Source: Kluyvera georgiana ATCC 51603 (GTDB lineage: Bacteria > Pseudomonadota > Gammaproteobacteria > Enterobacterales > Enterobacteriaceae). From it: DNA of 64,000 nucleotides. Under the pieces are notes generated by a model. That model was not told where the DNA came from. It did no database searches and worked only from the letters and a program-made list of their open reading frames with translations. The position numbers and the translations under genes were made by a program. Location of the stretch: positions 124,001-188,000 of the forward strand of contig NZ_LXEU01000049.1 in assembly GCF_001654985.1 (NCBI RefSeq). The letters run 5' to 3'. This document shows positions 10,483 through 20,232 of this stretch, one piece after another. Numbering within the stretch: position 1 is the first letter of the stretch; every line of letters begins with the position of its first letter.

Positions 10483-11139
10483 TTACGGCGCCAGTCGGTC
10501 GATTTTCCACGCGCCTTCTTCACGTTGGTATAAAAAACGGTCGTGAAGACGATGTTCACCGCCCTGCCAGAACTCCATCTGCTCAATGGATACGCGGAAA
10601 CCGCCCCAGAAACTCGGCAAAGGCACTTCGCCCTGCTGGAATTTCTGCTTCAGCTCAAGGAATTTGCTTTCGAGGATCCCGCGCGCAGAAATGCGGCTGG
10701 ACTGTTTGGAAACCCAGGCGCCAATCTGACTGTCGCGCGGGCGGCTGTGGAAATACTTTACCACTTCAAGTGTCGACAGGGGTTCCGCCTTGCCAATCAC
10801 CATCACCTGACGCTCCAGCATATGCCACGGAAACAGCAGGCTAATACGCGGATTCTTCTCCAGTTGGTGCGCTTTGCGGCTCCCCAGGTTGGTGTAAAAC
10901 ACCAGCCCTTTTTCGTCGTAGTGCTTCAGCAAAACGATTCGCTGATACGGCTGACCATTTTCATCAACCGTCGCCACCACCATGGCCGTCGGATCGGCTA
11001 ACTTTGCCTCGCAGGCCTGAGAGAGCCAGCGCTCAAAAAGCGGCAGAGGTTCAGCAGGAAGGTCGTGGCGACGCAGGCCGCCACGGGTGTACTCTCGGCG
11101 CAGATGCGCAATTTGCTGTAGTTCGTCGTTGTCAGACAT
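10483..11139 (-). CDS. pdxH: Pyridoxine/pyridoxamine 5'-phosphate oxidase
   Basis: FMN-dependent enzyme making pyridoxal 5'-phosphate in B6 synthesis and salvage. It has 218 residues. The FMN-binding motifs [12 protein letters not shown] and [11 protein letters not shown] and the conserved [16 protein letters not shown] segment are present. The C-terminus SFWGGFRV through DRFLYQR contains the substrate-contacting Arg and His residues. The start is the ATG at 11139 (MSDNDELQQ), matching the E. coli N-terminus. An earlier in-frame ATG would add seven atypical residues. It lies 57 bases downstream of mliC and 125 bases upstream of tyrS. Confidence 0.97.
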   Translation of the reverse strand: MSDNDELQQIAHLRREYTRGGLRRHDLPAEPLPLFERWLSQACEAKLADPTAMVVATVDENGQPYQRIVLLKHYDEKGLVFYTNLGSRKAHQLEKNPRISLLFPWHMLERQVMVIGKAEPLSTLEVVKYFHSRPRDSQIGAWVSKQSSRISARGILESKFLELKQKFQQGEVPLPSFWGGFRVSIEQMEFWQGGEHRLHDRFLYQREEGAWKIDRLAP

Positions 11140-11196
11140 GGCGTTTGGACTAGTCATCATTGGGTGACGTTATTGTGCGCCGCTCGCCTGAAAATC

Positions 11197-11520
11197 TCAA
11201 CGTTTGGGATTTTGTAACTGACAGTTATTCAGCACGATACGGTCACGTTTGTAGACGGTCGCCTCGTTGCCTTTCGACCAAAAGACATAAATACCGTCGG
11301 TATAGCGTGCACCGGAAGCCGAGACGCCCTGCGCCAGATTGAGCTGCTGGTTGTCATAAATGAAGCTCACCTGCTGGCGCGGGTTATTGAGATGCACCGT
11401 CAACGGTTTTTCATCGCACTGGTATTCCAGCGTGTCAGTTTGCATCCGCTCCATAAATTGGTTGTAGGCGCTACAGCCGGAGAGCATCAAAGGGAGGGCA
11501 ACAATAAGCAATTTTTTCAT
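11197..11520 (-). CDS. mliC: MliC, membrane-bound C-type lysozyme inhibitor (lipoprotein)
   Basis: A 107-residue periplasmic lipoprotein that protects peptidoglycan from host-type lysozyme. The signal peptide [16 protein letters not shown] ends in a lipobox (LSGC) for lipidation at Cys16. The mature domain has the MliC/PliC beta-barrel features [15 protein letters not shown] and [14 protein letters not shown], with conserved Ser and Lys that contact lysozyme. The ATG at 11520 gives a normal lipoprotein signal, while the upstream in-frame ATG would put SKGSEN before it. It is followed by pdxH and preceded by anmK, all on the minus strand. Confidence 0.94.
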   Translation of the reverse strand: MKKLLIVALPLMLSGCSAYNQFMERMQTDTLEYQCDEKPLTVHLNNPRQQVSFIYDNQQLNLAQGVSASGARYTDGIYVFWSKGNEATVYKRDRIVLNNCQLQNPKR

Positions 11521-11614
11521 ATTTTCTGAGCCTTTAGACATTCCTGGTCAAGGAGTGATTGTCCCACTCCCATTTTGCTTAAGTCTATCGGCCCAGTGTA
11601 AAAGAAGATGTCAG

Positions 11615-12739
11615 TTAACTCTTATTCTTCTGCGGGTTTGCGGGAAAAATCGCCCCAAGTACCGTCGCTTGCGATGCGCCGGTGACCGACGGGAGATTCC
11701 CCGGTAGACCCGCGACCGTACGCCACGCCAACCACGCAAAAGCCAGCGCTTCCATATCGTCACCGCTAATACCGTATTCATCGGTCGTCGCGACCTCGGT
11801 ACCGGCCAACAAGCCCGCAAGACGAGCCATCACCAGCGGGTTACGGCTCCCCCCACCACAGACCAGAAGGCGCTCACAGCCGCCGCTGAGCAGAACCTGC
11901 TCGCTGATAGTCACCGCCGTGAGTTCGGTCAGGGTGGCCTGCACATCCTGAGGTCGCAGCCCAGGATAACGCGCCAGAAACCGCGCCAGCCAGCCATAGT
12001 TGAAGTACTCGCGACCGGTGCTTTTCGGTGCCGGAGCGGCAAAATAAGGATCGCTCAGCATGTCCTGTAACAAAGGTAAAATCACTTTTCCCTCGTTGGC
12101 CCACTGTGCGTCTTTGTCATACGGTTTGCCAAGACTGCGCCAAATCCAGGCATCCATCAGCATATTCCCCGGCCCGGTGTCAAAGCCGCGCACCGGCTGG
12201 CCAGGAATCAGAAGGGAGAGATTGGCGATCCCGCCAATATTCAAAATCATGCGCCTTTCGCTGACATGTGCCAGTAGCGCCTGGTGGAACGCTGGCACCA
12301 GCGGCGCCCCCTGCCCACCCAGCGCCATATCGCGACGACGAAAATCGCCCACCACGCTGACGCCGGTTCGCGCGGCAATGACGTTGTTATCGCCAATTTG
12401 CATAGTATGTGGCGCATCGCCAGTCGGCTCATGCCACACGGTTTGCCCATGGCAGCCAATCGCCACAATATCGTGCGCCGCCAGCTTCTCCTGAGACATC
12501 AGCGCCAGAACGGCATCCGCAAAAAGATTCCCGAGACGGTTATCCAACTGCCCAAGCTGCGAGAGCGTTAACGGCTGCCCCTGGCATATGGCCAACACCG
12601 CCTCTTTCACCGCGATGGGTATCGGCCAGGAAAGACTCGCCAGCTGCGTTACGCTATGTTCATCAATGACCGCCAGCACCACATCGACACCATCAAGGCT
12701 GGTCCCTGACATTACGCCAATATACCGTCCGGATTTCAT
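11615..12739 (-). CDS. anmK: Anhydro-N-acetylmuramic acid kinase
   Basis: Converts 1,6-anhydroMurNAc plus ATP to MurNAc-6-phosphate in peptidoglycan recycling. It has 374 residues, slightly longer than E. coli AnmK (369). It carries the ASKHA-fold ATP motifs [26 protein letters not shown] and [31 protein letters not shown] is the second phosphate-binding loop. The extra length is at the C-terminus ([20 protein letters not shown]). Its recycling role connects with nagZ at 56602-57627 in the same window. Confidence 0.97.
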   Translation of the reverse strand: MKSGRYIGVMSGTSLDGVDVVLAVIDEHSVTQLASLSWPIPIAVKEAVLAICQGQPLTLSQLGQLDNRLGNLFADAVLALMSQEKLAAHDIVAIGCHGQTVWHEPTGDAPHTMQIGDNNVIAARTGVSVVGDFRRRDMALGGQGAPLVPAFHQALLAHVSERRMILNIGGIANLSLLIPGQPVRGFDTGPGNMLMDAWIWRSLGKPYDKDAQWANEGKVILPLLQDMLSDPYFAAPAPKSTGREYFNYGWLARFLARYPGLRPQDVQATLTELTAVTISEQVLLSGGCERLLVCGGGSRNPLVMARLAGLLAGTEVATTDEYGISGDDMEALAFAWLAWRTVAGLPGNLPSVTGASQATVLGAIFPANPQKNKS

Positions 12740-12874
12740 ACGCCGTCCTTAGTCAGCTATGCAAAGTTAACACTCCAGCATAAAGTGCCACGTAATGCTA
12801 TTAACCAATAAAATTTTTTAACAATAAAGGTCTCATTTTTCGTGAGAACGTCAGGAGTGACGCTGTTTTCCTTG

Positions 12875-12909
12875 CGTTTATCGTTGGTTAAGTCAGGATG
12901 GTTTATTAT
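12875..12909 (+). promoter_or_regulatory. Candidate PhoP box and -10 for slyB
   Basis: CGTTTA (12875-12880), five bases, GGTTAA (12886-12891) form a direct repeat with an 11-bp period, matching the PhoP-box layout. Twelve bases downstream is TATTAT (12904-12909), the usual PhoP-box to -10 distance. slyB is an established PhoP target in E. coli and Salmonella. Placement here is by eye. Confidence 0.6.
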
Positions 12910-13013
12910 GATTAATAATGAATGCGGAATATATGACCGCCCCGATCAAATACCATATAATTGTTTAGTACGGATGCTCATAAGAGCAATTCTTAGTGAA
13001 CTGGAGATTCATA

Positions 13014-13481
13014 ATGATGTTACGTGTATTGGCTGTTTCAATGATTGGTTTATCCCTGGCCGGATGTGTCAACAACAGCGGTTTGTCAGGTGATGTTTAC
13101 TCTGCATCCGAAGCGAAACAGGTTCAGAACGTCACCTACGGTACCATCGTACACGTTCGTCCGGTACAAATTCAGGGTGGCGATGACAGCAACGTGATTG
13201 GCGCTATCGGCGGTGCCGTACTGGGTGGCTTCCTGGGTAACACCGTTGGCGGCGGTACCGGTCGTTCTCTGGCCACCGCAGCGGGTGCTGTCGCGGGTGG
13301 CGTAGCCGGTCAGAGCGTTCAGGGTGCAATGAATAAAACTCAGGGCGTTGAACTGGAAATTCGTAAAGATGACGGCAACACCATCATGGTGGTGCAGAAA
13401 CAGGGTGATACTCGCTTCTCTGCTGGTCAGCGCGTCGTGATGGCGAGCAACGGCCGACAGGTCACTGTGTCTCCGCGTTAA
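13014..13481 (+). CDS. slyB: SlyB, outer-membrane lipoprotein
   Basis: A 155-residue glycine-zipper (17 kDa antigen family) lipoprotein, known from E. coli work as a PhoPQ-induced protein that stabilises stressed outer membranes. The signal peptide MMLRVLAVSMIGLSLAGC ends with lipobox LAGC. The central glycine zipper runs NVIGAIGGAVLGGFLGNTVG and continues through GAVAGGVAGQSVQGAM. The C-terminal domain has QGVELEIRKDDG. Start 13014 is chosen because GGAG lies 7 bases upstream and the length equals E. coli SlyB. YcfJ at 53647-54183 is a second glycine-zipper protein in the window. Confidence 0.96.
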   Translation: MMLRVLAVSMIGLSLAGCVNNSGLSGDVYSASEAKQVQNVTYGTIVHVRPVQIQGGDDSNVIGAIGGAVLGGFLGNTVGGGTGRSLATAAGAVAGGVAGQSVQGAMNKTQGVELEIRKDDGNTIMVVQKQGDTRFSAGQRVVMASNGRQVTVSPR

Positions 13482-13489
13482 TGTTCTCC

Positions 13490-13518
13490 GGGTACGCGTT
13501 TGCAACAAGCGCGTACCC
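13490..13518 (+). terminator. Hairpin downstream of slyB
   Basis: GGGTACGC (13490-13497) pairs with GCGTACCC (13511-13518), nine bases after the slyB stop. The downstream sequence is pyrimidine-rich but lacks a clean T tract, so termination strength is uncertain. Confidence 0.5.
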
Positions 13519-13697
13519 ATACTCCTGCCTTTATTCCTCCCTCATTAATATTCATACGACAAATATATAATAGTTATTCATCCTATCTATTATTTGCGCA
13601 CGGACAATATTTCTTTACGTGAAATCAATTAAACTCGAATTTTATAGGGCCAGGATGCCCCGTTGCTTGCAGTGCTTAGCGTACACAGGACTCATAT

Positions 13698-15056
13698 ATG
13701 CTTTTAAAATTCCCCCTGCAGCGTTTTTTGATTTATATCACAATTTGCTTAATTGGCATTCTGTTACTCAATCACTTTTCTAATGTTTTTATTCGCCATG
13801 TTCCGGCAATTGCACCTATTCTTTTTCCCACGCTGACGATGTTCCTGATGGTTTTCCATACCATGATTGCGGTTTTCATGGTGATGAAATACTTCTGCGA
13901 TCTTCGGCGTCTCTATCTGATGGCGATAGCCTGCGCCTTCGCTAGCTCAGCGGTGCTGATGCTGGGTACGCTAAACAGCTATCCTACGTGGTTCCTGTGC
14001 GGTTCATCAGATAATATTAACTATAATGATGCGCTAATATTTTATTTCTTCCGCAATATCATTATGGCGGTATTGTTTATTACTTCCGTAGTGCTGTACG
14101 CGGTAAAATCGCGTGACATGCACAGTATACGAAATCATATTTTTATCTTATGCGGGGTGTTTGGGTTCGCCATTGCTATGCTGGTATTATCGTGGTTCTA
14201 CTCCAGCCATGATTCTTTATTGAGCGTCAAACTGGTTGATAATAATACTTACCAATACAGCGAAATTTGGAACAATATTGTCAACTGGGCATTAGTTATA
14301 ATATGGCTGATGACGCTAATGACACTTATCTTTACGACACAGCTAAACAACATTTTCTGGTACAGTGGAGCATTCTTCTGCGCTTGTTATATCTTTACCC
14401 TGCTTGTCCTGATGTCCGGGCAGGATACCGCCAGCTACAGCTGGTATCAGGCACGGTTGTTCGAAACCATCTCCACCCTGTTCCTGATTTTTGTCCTGTT
14501 CTGCGACGTGTTTACCCTTTATCGTCAGTCCAACACCAAGTATCTCAACTCATACCAGAACTCGATCCGCGACCCTTTGACGCGCCTGTTTAATCGCAGC
14601 TACTTCTATGACTCGTTTACCGCCCTTCAGCCGACGATCGCTAACGGCCATCCGGTGTCGGTTATTGTCAGCGATCTGGACCACTTCAAGCGTATAAATG
14701 ATAAATACGGCCATCTGCAGGGGGATAAAGTCATTCAGTTTGTCGCCAGAGTGCTGCAGGACTCTGTGCGTCAGAACGATGTGGCGGCGCGTATCGGTGG
14801 CGAAGAGTTTGCGCTATTGCTGGTCAATACCTCGCCGGAGGTGGCTCGCACGATTGCGGAACGTATCCGCCTGGCCATCAGTCAGCATGATAATAGCAGC
14901 AGCAATGCACAGCTGCCGGAGTCAATCACTATCAGTATGGGGGTGTTTACCGCCACCGATCTGTCGGTGCCGGTCGAAGAGTGTGTACGCCGCGCCGATG
15001 AAGCCATGTACCGCGCGAAAGCGGCCGGACGAAACCGGGTTGTTGTCTGGGAGTAA
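13698..15056 (+). CDS. Membrane-anchored diguanylate cyclase (GGDEF)
   Basis: A 452-residue protein. The first ~285 residues form a multi-helix membrane sensor with about eight hydrophobic stretches, resembling in layout the MASE-type region of E. coli DgcT/YcdT. The C-terminal half is a GGDEF domain starting at DPLTRLFNRSYFY. The active site is GGEEF (residues 367-371). RQND at 358-361, five residues before it, is an intact inhibitory I-site. Synthesis of cyclic di-GMP with product feedback is therefore expected. The 5' half is visibly AT-richer than its neighbours. K-12 has no gene at this position between slyB and slyA, so it is an insertion relative to that strain. Confidence 0.93.
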   Translation: MLLKFPLQRFLIYITICLIGILLLNHFSNVFIRHVPAIAPILFPTLTMFLMVFHTMIAVFMVMKYFCDLRRLYLMAIACAFASSAVLMLGTLNSYPTWFLCGSSDNINYNDALIFYFFRNIIMAVLFITSVVLYAVKSRDMHSIRNHIFILCGVFGFAIAMLVLSWFYSSHDSLLSVKLVDNNTYQYSEIWNNIVNWALVIIWLMTLMTLIFTTQLNNIFWYSGAFFCACYIFTLLVLMSGQDTASYSWYQARLFETISTLFLIFVLFCDVFTLYRQSNTKYLNSYQNSIRDPLTRLFNRSYFYDSFTALQPTIANGHPVSVIVSDLDHFKRINDKYGHLQGDKVIQFVARVLQDSVRQNDVAARIGGEEFALLLVNTSPEVARTIAERIRLAISQHDNSSSNAQLPESITISMGVFTATDLSVPVEECVRRADEAMYRAKAAGRNRVVVWE

Positions 15057-15060
15057 GCGA

Positions 15061-15088
15061 AAAAAACCCGCGAAGTTCGCGGGTTTTT
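15061..15088. terminator. Bidirectional terminator between the cyclase gene and slyA
   Basis: CCCGCG-AAGTT-CGCGGG (15067-15083) is flanked by A6 on the left and T5 on the right. It can end transcription from both convergent genes. Confidence 0.92.
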
Positions 15089-15092
15089 CATA

Positions 15093-15533
15093 TCAATCGC
15101 GGGATTGCAGTTCGATAATATTCTGCTCCAGCTTACGAATAAGCGTGATAAGCATCTCAAGCTCCTCGGCGGAGATACCTGCCAGAATATCGCCGCGCGT
15201 GTGGCTGATAACTGCCTCCATTTCTTCAATCAGCGGCTCAGCCTTCTCCGTTAACTTAATGCGTTTAGCACGACGGTCGTTGGCGCAGGTCTGGCGAGAT
15301 ATCAGTCCCTTCTCTTCCAGCTGATCCAGCGTTCGGACAAGAGACGGCTGCTCAATACCGATCGCTTTAGCCAGTTGGATTTGCGACTGCTCGGGCGGAA
15401 GCTGATGGATATTATGCAGCGTGACCCAGTGCGTCTGCGTGAGTTCCAGAGGTTTGAGGCGATGGTCAATCAGAGCACGCCAAATGCGCACCAACCGTGC
15501 CAGATCAGAACCTAGTGGCGATTCCAATTTCAT
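15093..15533 (-). CDS. slyA: SlyA, MarR-family transcriptional regulator
   Basis: A 146-residue winged-helix regulator. In Salmonella and E. coli it counters H-NS at virulence and envelope genes. The N-terminus [18 protein letters not shown] forms the dimer helix. The DNA-recognition region is [20 protein letters not shown], and the wing contains [16 protein letters not shown]. It is divergent from ydhIJK, with an exact SlyA palindrome between them. Autoregulation and control of the efflux genes are therefore likely. Confidence 0.97.
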   Translation of the reverse strand: MKLESPLGSDLARLVRIWRALIDHRLKPLELTQTHWVTLHNIHQLPPEQSQIQLAKAIGIEQPSLVRTLDQLEEKGLISRQTCANDRRAKRIKLTEKAEPLIEEMEAVISHTRGDILAGISAEELEMLITLIRKLEQNIIELQSRD

Positions 15534-15543
15534 CTCCTTATAA

Positions 15544-15555
15544 TTAGCTTGCTAA
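15544..15555 (-). promoter_or_regulatory. SlyA operator
   Basis: The minus-strand sequence TTAGCAAGCTAA is identical to the published SlyA consensus palindrome. It lies 11 bases upstream of the slyA start, overlapping its leader, in the slyA/ydhI divergent region. Confidence 0.8.
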
Positions 15556-15728
15556 GTTATTATACTGATTTTAGAATAGTGTGCAGTAATTAAATTAGCA
15601 AAACAAATGTATTGCCACGTGCACGCAAACCAGAGCTATGCATTACACTGTTTCAAATCATGTGATTTTATGTCAAAACACGACACACTATCGAGCTATA
15701 ACTCTTCAATTGCAAAGGATTTCTGCTT

Positions 15729-15965
15729 GTGAAGTTGATTCTCCACATACCGGGACTGCCTCTACAAGACCTCGTCGTCGGTGCTTCAATTTATTTTCCC
15801 CCTGTATTTAAGGCTGTCCTTCTCGGCTTCCTGTTCTGGCTGATTCTGCACCGTCTTTTACGCGACTGGATGTACGCTGGCGATATCTGGCACCCGCTGT
15901 TAATGGATCTCTCTTTCTTCGCGCTTTCGGTTTGCTTTGCGCTACTGCTACTGGTCTTGTGGTGA
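15729..15965 (+). CDS. ydhI: YdhI, small inner-membrane protein (DUF1656)
   Basis: A 78-residue protein with two hydrophobic segments ([16 protein letters not shown] and [18 protein letters not shown]). DUF1656 proteins are encoded with a HlyD-like adaptor and a FUSC/AaeB-like pump, exactly the order here (ydhI-ydhJ-ydhK). They are thought to be accessory to the efflux complex. The start is GTG at 15729 with AAAGGAT upstream. The gene is divergent from slyA. Confidence 0.92.
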   Translation: MKLILHIPGLPLQDLVVGASIYFPPVFKAVLLGFLFWLILHRLLRDWMYAGDIWHPLLMDLSFFALSVCFALLLLVLW

Positions 15966-15974
15966 TCACATCCA

Positions 15975-16835
15975 ATGAAAAAATTAAAATATTTCTCAAC
16001 GCTGCTGATTGCTGCCCTGGCGATTATCGCCGTCTGGCTGGTGTGGAACTACTACATGCAATCCCCGTGGACGCGCGACGGGAAAATCCGCGCTGAGCAG
16101 GTTGATATCACGCCGCAGGTATCGGGAAGTATTCTGAGTCTGAACATCAAGGACAACCAGTACGTGAAAGCCGGCGACGTACTGTTTGAGATAGACCCGA
16201 CGCCGTGGAAAATCGCCATCATGAATGCGGAAGCGAAAGTGGCGAAAGCTCAGTCTGACCTGCTGCGCGCAAAACATGAAGTTGAACGCCGCCGCGGTCT
16301 GTCGCAAAACTTCATCTCAGCCGAAGATATCGATACCGTCAATATCGCGCTAAAAGTGGCGCAGGCGAATGCGGATGCCGCCAAAGCCGAACTGGAGCAC
16401 GCGCGTTGGCAGCTATCGCAAACGGAAGTCAAGGCGCCGGTTGACGGCTGGGTCACGAATCTGACGACACGCGTCGGTAACTATGCTGCCGTCGGGCACC
16501 CGGTTTTTGCGCTGATTGATAGCCACTCCTTCTACGTCGTTGGCTATTTTGAAGAGACGAAGCTCCGTCATATTCGTGAAGGCGATCGCGCGGATATCGT
16601 TTTATACAGTGATGATAAAAAGTTACAGGGTCACGTATCCAGTATTGGTCGTGCGATCCATGACCAGAGTCTGGCCACCGATGGCAAGCTGGTTGCGGAT
16701 ATCAAACCAACTATCCCCTGGGTGCGTCTGGCCCAGCGCGTACCGGTGCGTATTGAACTCGGCGCGTTACCGGCTGACACGGTACTGGTCGCGGGTACCA
16801 CCTGCACCGTCTCCATTGCGAGTGACCGACAATGA
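15975..16835 (+). CDS. ydhJ: YdhJ, HlyD-family periplasmic adaptor subunit
   Basis: A 286-residue membrane fusion protein. It has one N-terminal anchor ([21 protein letters not shown]). The lipoyl/barrel-sandwich halves are [29 protein letters not shown] and [20 protein letters not shown], separated by a short coiled-coil hairpin (about residues 75-140). It resembles AaeA/EmrA adaptors. It probably links YdhK to an outer-membrane channel for export of aromatic acids or drugs, but the substrate is not known. Its stop overlaps the ydhK start (ATGA). Confidence 0.94.
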   Translation: MKKLKYFSTLLIAALAIIAVWLVWNYYMQSPWTRDGKIRAEQVDITPQVSGSILSLNIKDNQYVKAGDVLFEIDPTPWKIAIMNAEAKVAKAQSDLLRAKHEVERRRGLSQNFISAEDIDTVNIALKVAQANADAAKAELEHARWQLSQTEVKAPVDGWVTNLTTRVGNYAAVGHPVFALIDSHSFYVVGYFEETKLRHIREGDRADIVLYSDDKKLQGHVSSIGRAIHDQSLATDGKLVADIKPTIPWVRLAQRVPVRIELGALPADTVLVAGTTCTVSIASDRQ

Positions 16836-18856
16836 CCCTTCCGGCGATGACCTGGAAGTCACTGCCCTGGTTTAAAGCGACGCCGCCGCAATGGCGTTAT
16901 GCGCTGCGTAACGCCATTGCCATGTGCCTGGCGCTGAGTTTCGCCTATTGGCTGGATCTTGATGAGCCTTACTGGGCGATGACCTCCGCGGCCGTGGTCA
17001 GTTTCCCTACCGTCGGTGGCGTCATCAGCAAAAGCCTCGGGCGCATCGCCGGCAGTTTGCTGGGAGCAGGCGCTGCGCTGATTATCGCAGGACACACGCT
17101 CACCGACCCGTGGCTCTTTCTGTTTTCGATGTCCGGCTGGCTCGCGCTCTGCACCTGGGCGTGCGCGATGTACACCAACAACGTTGCCTACGCTTTTCAG
17201 CTCGCCGGCTATACCTGTGCCATTATCGCGTTCCCGATGATAAACGTCATCGACGCCACAAAACTGTGGGAAATTGCCCAGGCGCGCGTCTGTGAAGTGA
17301 TCGTCGGTATTTTATGCGGCGGGCTGATGATGATGATTTTACCCAGCACCTCCGACGGTACCACGCTGCTCAGCGCGCTGAAAAATATGCACGCACGGCT
17401 ACTGGAACACGCCAGTATGCTGTGGCAACCGGTCACGACCGATGCCATTCGTAGCGCGCATCAGAGCGTCATCGCGCAGATCCTGACCATGAACCTGCTG
17501 CGTATTCAGGCATTCTGGAGCCACTATCGGCTGCGTCGGCAGAATAAGTTATTAAACTATCTGCTCCATCAACAGTTGCGTCTGACGAGTGTAATTTCCA
17601 GCCTGCGTCGCCTGATGCTCAACTGGCCCAATGCCCCGCAGAAATTACGGCCGATACTGGAGTCTCTGCTGCAGGCGCTGGCCAAACCCGATTGCGATGC
17701 CTACACCGTCGCACGTATCATCGCCCCGCTCGCGCCAACCGACCCGCAAGACTATCGCCATCATGCATTCTGGAGCCGACTCCGCTATTTTTGTCGCCTC
17801 TATCTGACCACCAGCCACTGGCTGTTACGGCTGGAAAACGCGACCGCAATCAGCGAATTTACCGTTCCCGCCGCTCCGGCTTTGATGCGTCACACCGACC
17901 ACGCCGAAGCGGCCTGGAGTGGAATTCGCACCTTCTTTGCCCTCGTTAGCGTGGGTGCCTTAAGCATCAGCACACAATGGGAATCCGGCGCGGCGGCGCT
18001 CACGCTGGCAGCCATCTGCTGCGTCTTGTACTCCAACGTTCCTTCACCGTTCAGCTCGCTGACGCTGCTGATGCGCACGCTGATTCTGCTATCCATCTTT
18101 AGCTTCGGCGTCAAATTTGGCCTGATGGTGCAAATCAGCGACCTGTGGCAATTTATGTTGTTCCTGTTCCCACTGCTGTTGACGATGCAATTGTTGAAGC
18201 TGCAAATGCCGAAACAGGCGCGACTCTGGGGATCGCTGATCGTTTTCATGGGTTCGTTTATCGCCGTCACCAACCCGCCGGTCTACAATTTTGGCGATTT
18301 TCTCAATGATAACCTCGCGAAAATTATCGGCGTAGGGTTGGCATGGCTGGCTTTCGCCGTGCTCACGCCTGCGTCCGACGCGCGCAAAAGTCGCCGCCAT
18401 ATTCGTGCGTTACGCCGTCACTTTGTTGACCAACTCAGTCGCCACCCTTCCAGCAGCGAGCACGAGTTCGAATCGCTGGTGTACCATCACGTGAGCCAGT
18501 TGAGCGCCAGCCAGGATGAACCGGCGCGGCGCTGGCTGCTGCGTTGGGGGGTGGTACTGCTGAACTGTTCGCACGTGGTGTGGCAGCTGCGCGGCTGGGA
18601 ATCACGATCGGACCCGCTATCTCAGGTGCGAGATATGTGCATTAGCTTATTGCGTGATGTCCTGAGCGAGCGCGGCGTTCAGCAACGCCCGCTAGCCGCC
18701 ACGCTTGAGGAACTCCAGCGCATTTGCCAAACCCTCTCCCATCACCACCAGCCAGCGGCAGTCGAGCTGGCATCGATTCTCTGGCGACTGTATTGCTCAC
18801 TCTCGCAGCTGGAGACGGCACCGGCTCCCGGCACGCTGACCGAGCAAACGGCATAA
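16832..18856 (+). CDS. ydhK: YdhK, FUSC/AaeB-family inner-membrane efflux protein
   Basis: A 674-residue protein with two membrane blocks (about residues 28-165 and 370-510), each of several helices, and soluble domains after each. The order matches the AaeB/FUSC family, which exports aromatic carboxylic acids with an AaeA-type adaptor. The motif [20 protein letters not shown] is typical. The ATG overlaps the ydhJ stop by four bases. Regulation by SlyA is likely through the divergent promoter. In K-12 the next gene is sodC; here convergent ydhF follows directly. Confidence 0.95.
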   Translation: MTLPAMTWKSLPWFKATPPQWRYALRNAIAMCLALSFAYWLDLDEPYWAMTSAAVVSFPTVGGVISKSLGRIAGSLLGAGAALIIAGHTLTDPWLFLFSMSGWLALCTWACAMYTNNVAYAFQLAGYTCAIIAFPMINVIDATKLWEIAQARVCEVIVGILCGGLMMMILPSTSDGTTLLSALKNMHARLLEHASMLWQPVTTDAIRSAHQSVIAQILTMNLLRIQAFWSHYRLRRQNKLLNYLLHQQLRLTSVISSLRRLMLNWPNAPQKLRPILESLLQALAKPDCDAYTVARIIAPLAPTDPQDYRHHAFWSRLRYFCRLYLTTSHWLLRLENATAISEFTVPAAPALMRHTDHAEAAWSGIRTFFALVSVGALSISTQWESGAAALTLAAICCVLYSNVPSPFSSLTLLMRTLILLSIFSFGVKFGLMVQISDLWQFMLFLFPLLLTMQLLKLQMPKQARLWGSLIVFMGSFIAVTNPPVYNFGDFLNDNLAKIIGVGLAWLAFAVLTPASDARKSRRHIRALRRHFVDQLSRHPSSSEHEFESLVYHHVSQLSASQDEPARRWLLRWGVVLLNCSHVVWQLRGWESRSDPLSQVRDMCISLLRDVLSERGVQQRPLAATLEELQRICQTLSHHHQPAAVELASILWRLYCSLSQLETAPAPGTLTEQTA

Positions 18857-18869
18857 GGTAAAGATGAGA

Positions 18870-18890
18870 TAGCCCGGCACAGCCGGGCTA
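18870..18890. terminator. Hairpin between convergent ydhK and ydhF
   Basis: TAGCCCGGC (18870-18878) pairs with GCCGGGCTA (18882-18890). There is no T tract, so it is a weak terminator or an RNA-end stabilising hairpin. Confidence 0.5.
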
Positions 18891-18902
18891 TAAAGGGGAA
18901 TA

Positions 18903-19799
18903 TTACGGAACGTCGTAACCCAGCGCCGCTTTACGAATGCGGAACCACTGCTGGCGCGTCATGTCGAGAGACTGCGCAACGATCGCCGAGCGCACGCGCT
19001 CAATTTTGCCGGAACCGATAATCGGCAACGGCTGCGACGGCAGGCGCATTACCCACGCATAGACCACCTGCTCGATGCTGCCCGCGTTCAGCTCGTTCGC
19101 CACCTTCGCCAGCTCGTCGCGCAGCGGCTGGAACTCCTCGTCATTAAATAAACGACCGCCCCCCAGGCATGACCAGGCCATCGGACGGATACGCAGCTGT
19201 TGTAGCTGATCGAGCGTGCCATCCAGCAGCGCTGGCTGGTGAATCGGCGAAATCTCAACCTGATTTGTCGCCAGAGTAAAGGGCAGCCGCGATTGCAGCA
19301 GCGCGAACTGCGCAGGCGTAAAGTTAGAGACGCCGAAATGACGTACTTTGCCACTCTGGTGCAATGCGGTGAACGCCTGCGCGACTTCGTCCGCATCCAT
19401 CAGCGGGTCCGGGCGGTGGATCAGCAGCAGATCGATCGCATCCGTCGCCAGATTGCGCAGCGACTGCTCAGCGCTATGAATGATATGGTTACGATCGGTA
19501 ATGTAGTGACCAAGCGCATGCTCTGGCTTGGCGGTGGTGGCAATACCGCACTTGGTGACAATCTCCATGCGCTCGCGCAGATGCGGCGCCAGCTTCAGCG
19601 CTTCGCCAAACGCTGCTTCGCACTGATAGCCTCCATAGATATCCGCGTGATCGACGGTCGTCACGCCGAGATCCAGGTGCTCCTCAATAAAACTCACCAA
19701 CTGGCGCGGGGACATGTTCCAGTCCATCAGACGCCAGTAGCCCATCACGAAACGTGAAAATTCCGGGCCCTGAGGCGCCAGGGTAATACGTTGAACCAT
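18903..19799 (-). CDS. ydhF: YdhF, aldo/keto reductase family oxidoreductase
   Basis: A 298-residue TIM-barrel oxidoreductase of the AKR superfamily, probably NADP-dependent. The conserved catalytic motifs are TTVDHADIYGGY (Asp and Tyr), EIVTKCGI (Lys) and LLLIHRPDP (His). The coenzyme region near the C-terminus reads PIIGSGKIERV. The substrate is unknown. The ATG at 19799 (MVQRITLAP) matches the E. coli length, whereas an upstream ATG at 19841 would add 14 residues unlike the family. A second AKR gene lies at 37214-38197, from a different subfamily. Confidence 0.94.
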   Translation of the reverse strand: MVQRITLAPQGPEFSRFVMGYWRLMDWNMSPRQLVSFIEEHLDLGVTTVDHADIYGGYQCEAAFGEALKLAPHLRERMEIVTKCGIATTAKPEHALGHYITDRNHIIHSAEQSLRNLATDAIDLLLIHRPDPLMDADEVAQAFTALHQSGKVRHFGVSNFTPAQFALLQSRLPFTLATNQVEISPIHQPALLDGTLDQLQQLRIRPMAWSCLGGGRLFNDEEFQPLRDELAKVANELNAGSIEQVVYAWVMRLPSQPLPIIGSGKIERVRSAIVAQSLDMTRQQWFRIRKAALGYDVP

Positions 19800-19849
19800 A
19801 AACACTTCCTCAATGGAAAAATTTCGATCGAGTATACGCACTTTTGTGC

Positions 19850-20089
19850 TTAAAACAGTGAGGGCTGCTGAGGTTCTTCCGCGTCGGGCGCTTTACCTGC
19901 GCGCAATTTGCGCAGTAGCCGCTGGCGGCATAGCCGCAGCACCTCCTGTTTTTGCGCATCGCTCATATTCTGCCAGTGAAAACGCTCATCGCGGCTACGA
20001 AAACAGCCACGGCAGAAACCACGTTCATCCGACTGACAAATTCCCCGGCACGGACTTTGAACCGGGAAAAACTCCAGTTGCTCCGCCAC
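19850..20089 (-). CDS. ydhL: YdhL, small cysteine-rich DUF1289 protein
   Basis: A 79-residue protein of unknown function. The N-terminal motif CRGICQSDERGFCRGC has four cysteines arranged as C-x3-C-x7-C-x2-C, suggesting a bound metal or Fe-S centre. The rest is helical and basic and ends in a proline-containing tail (EEPQQPSLF). It is divergent from nemR and in tandem with ydhF, separated by 50 bases. This neighbourhood is as in E. coli. Confidence 0.9.
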   Translation of the reverse strand: MAEQLEFFPVQSPCRGICQSDERGFCRGCFRSRDERFHWQNMSDAQKQEVLRLCRQRLLRKLRAGKAPDAEEPQQPSLF

Positions 20090-20202
20090 CTTAGCCCCCT
20101 CTTTACCTCGTCATCCCTTCATTGAAGACGTTTAATTCACCGGGCGCAACTTTTCTCCCTTGTGATGCGGGCCCGACGGCATTTTCAAAAATTCATTTGC
20201 AT

Positions 20203-20218
20203 TAGACCAATCGGTCTA
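20203..20218 (+). promoter_or_regulatory. NemR operator upstream of nemR
   Basis: TAGACC-AATC-GGTCTA is a perfect 16-bp palindrome equal to the published NemR box (TAGACCNNNNGGTCTA). It ends 14 bases before the nemR start, so NemR bound here should repress its own operon. Confidence 0.93.
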
Positions 20219-20232
20219 TTACAGTGCCAACC

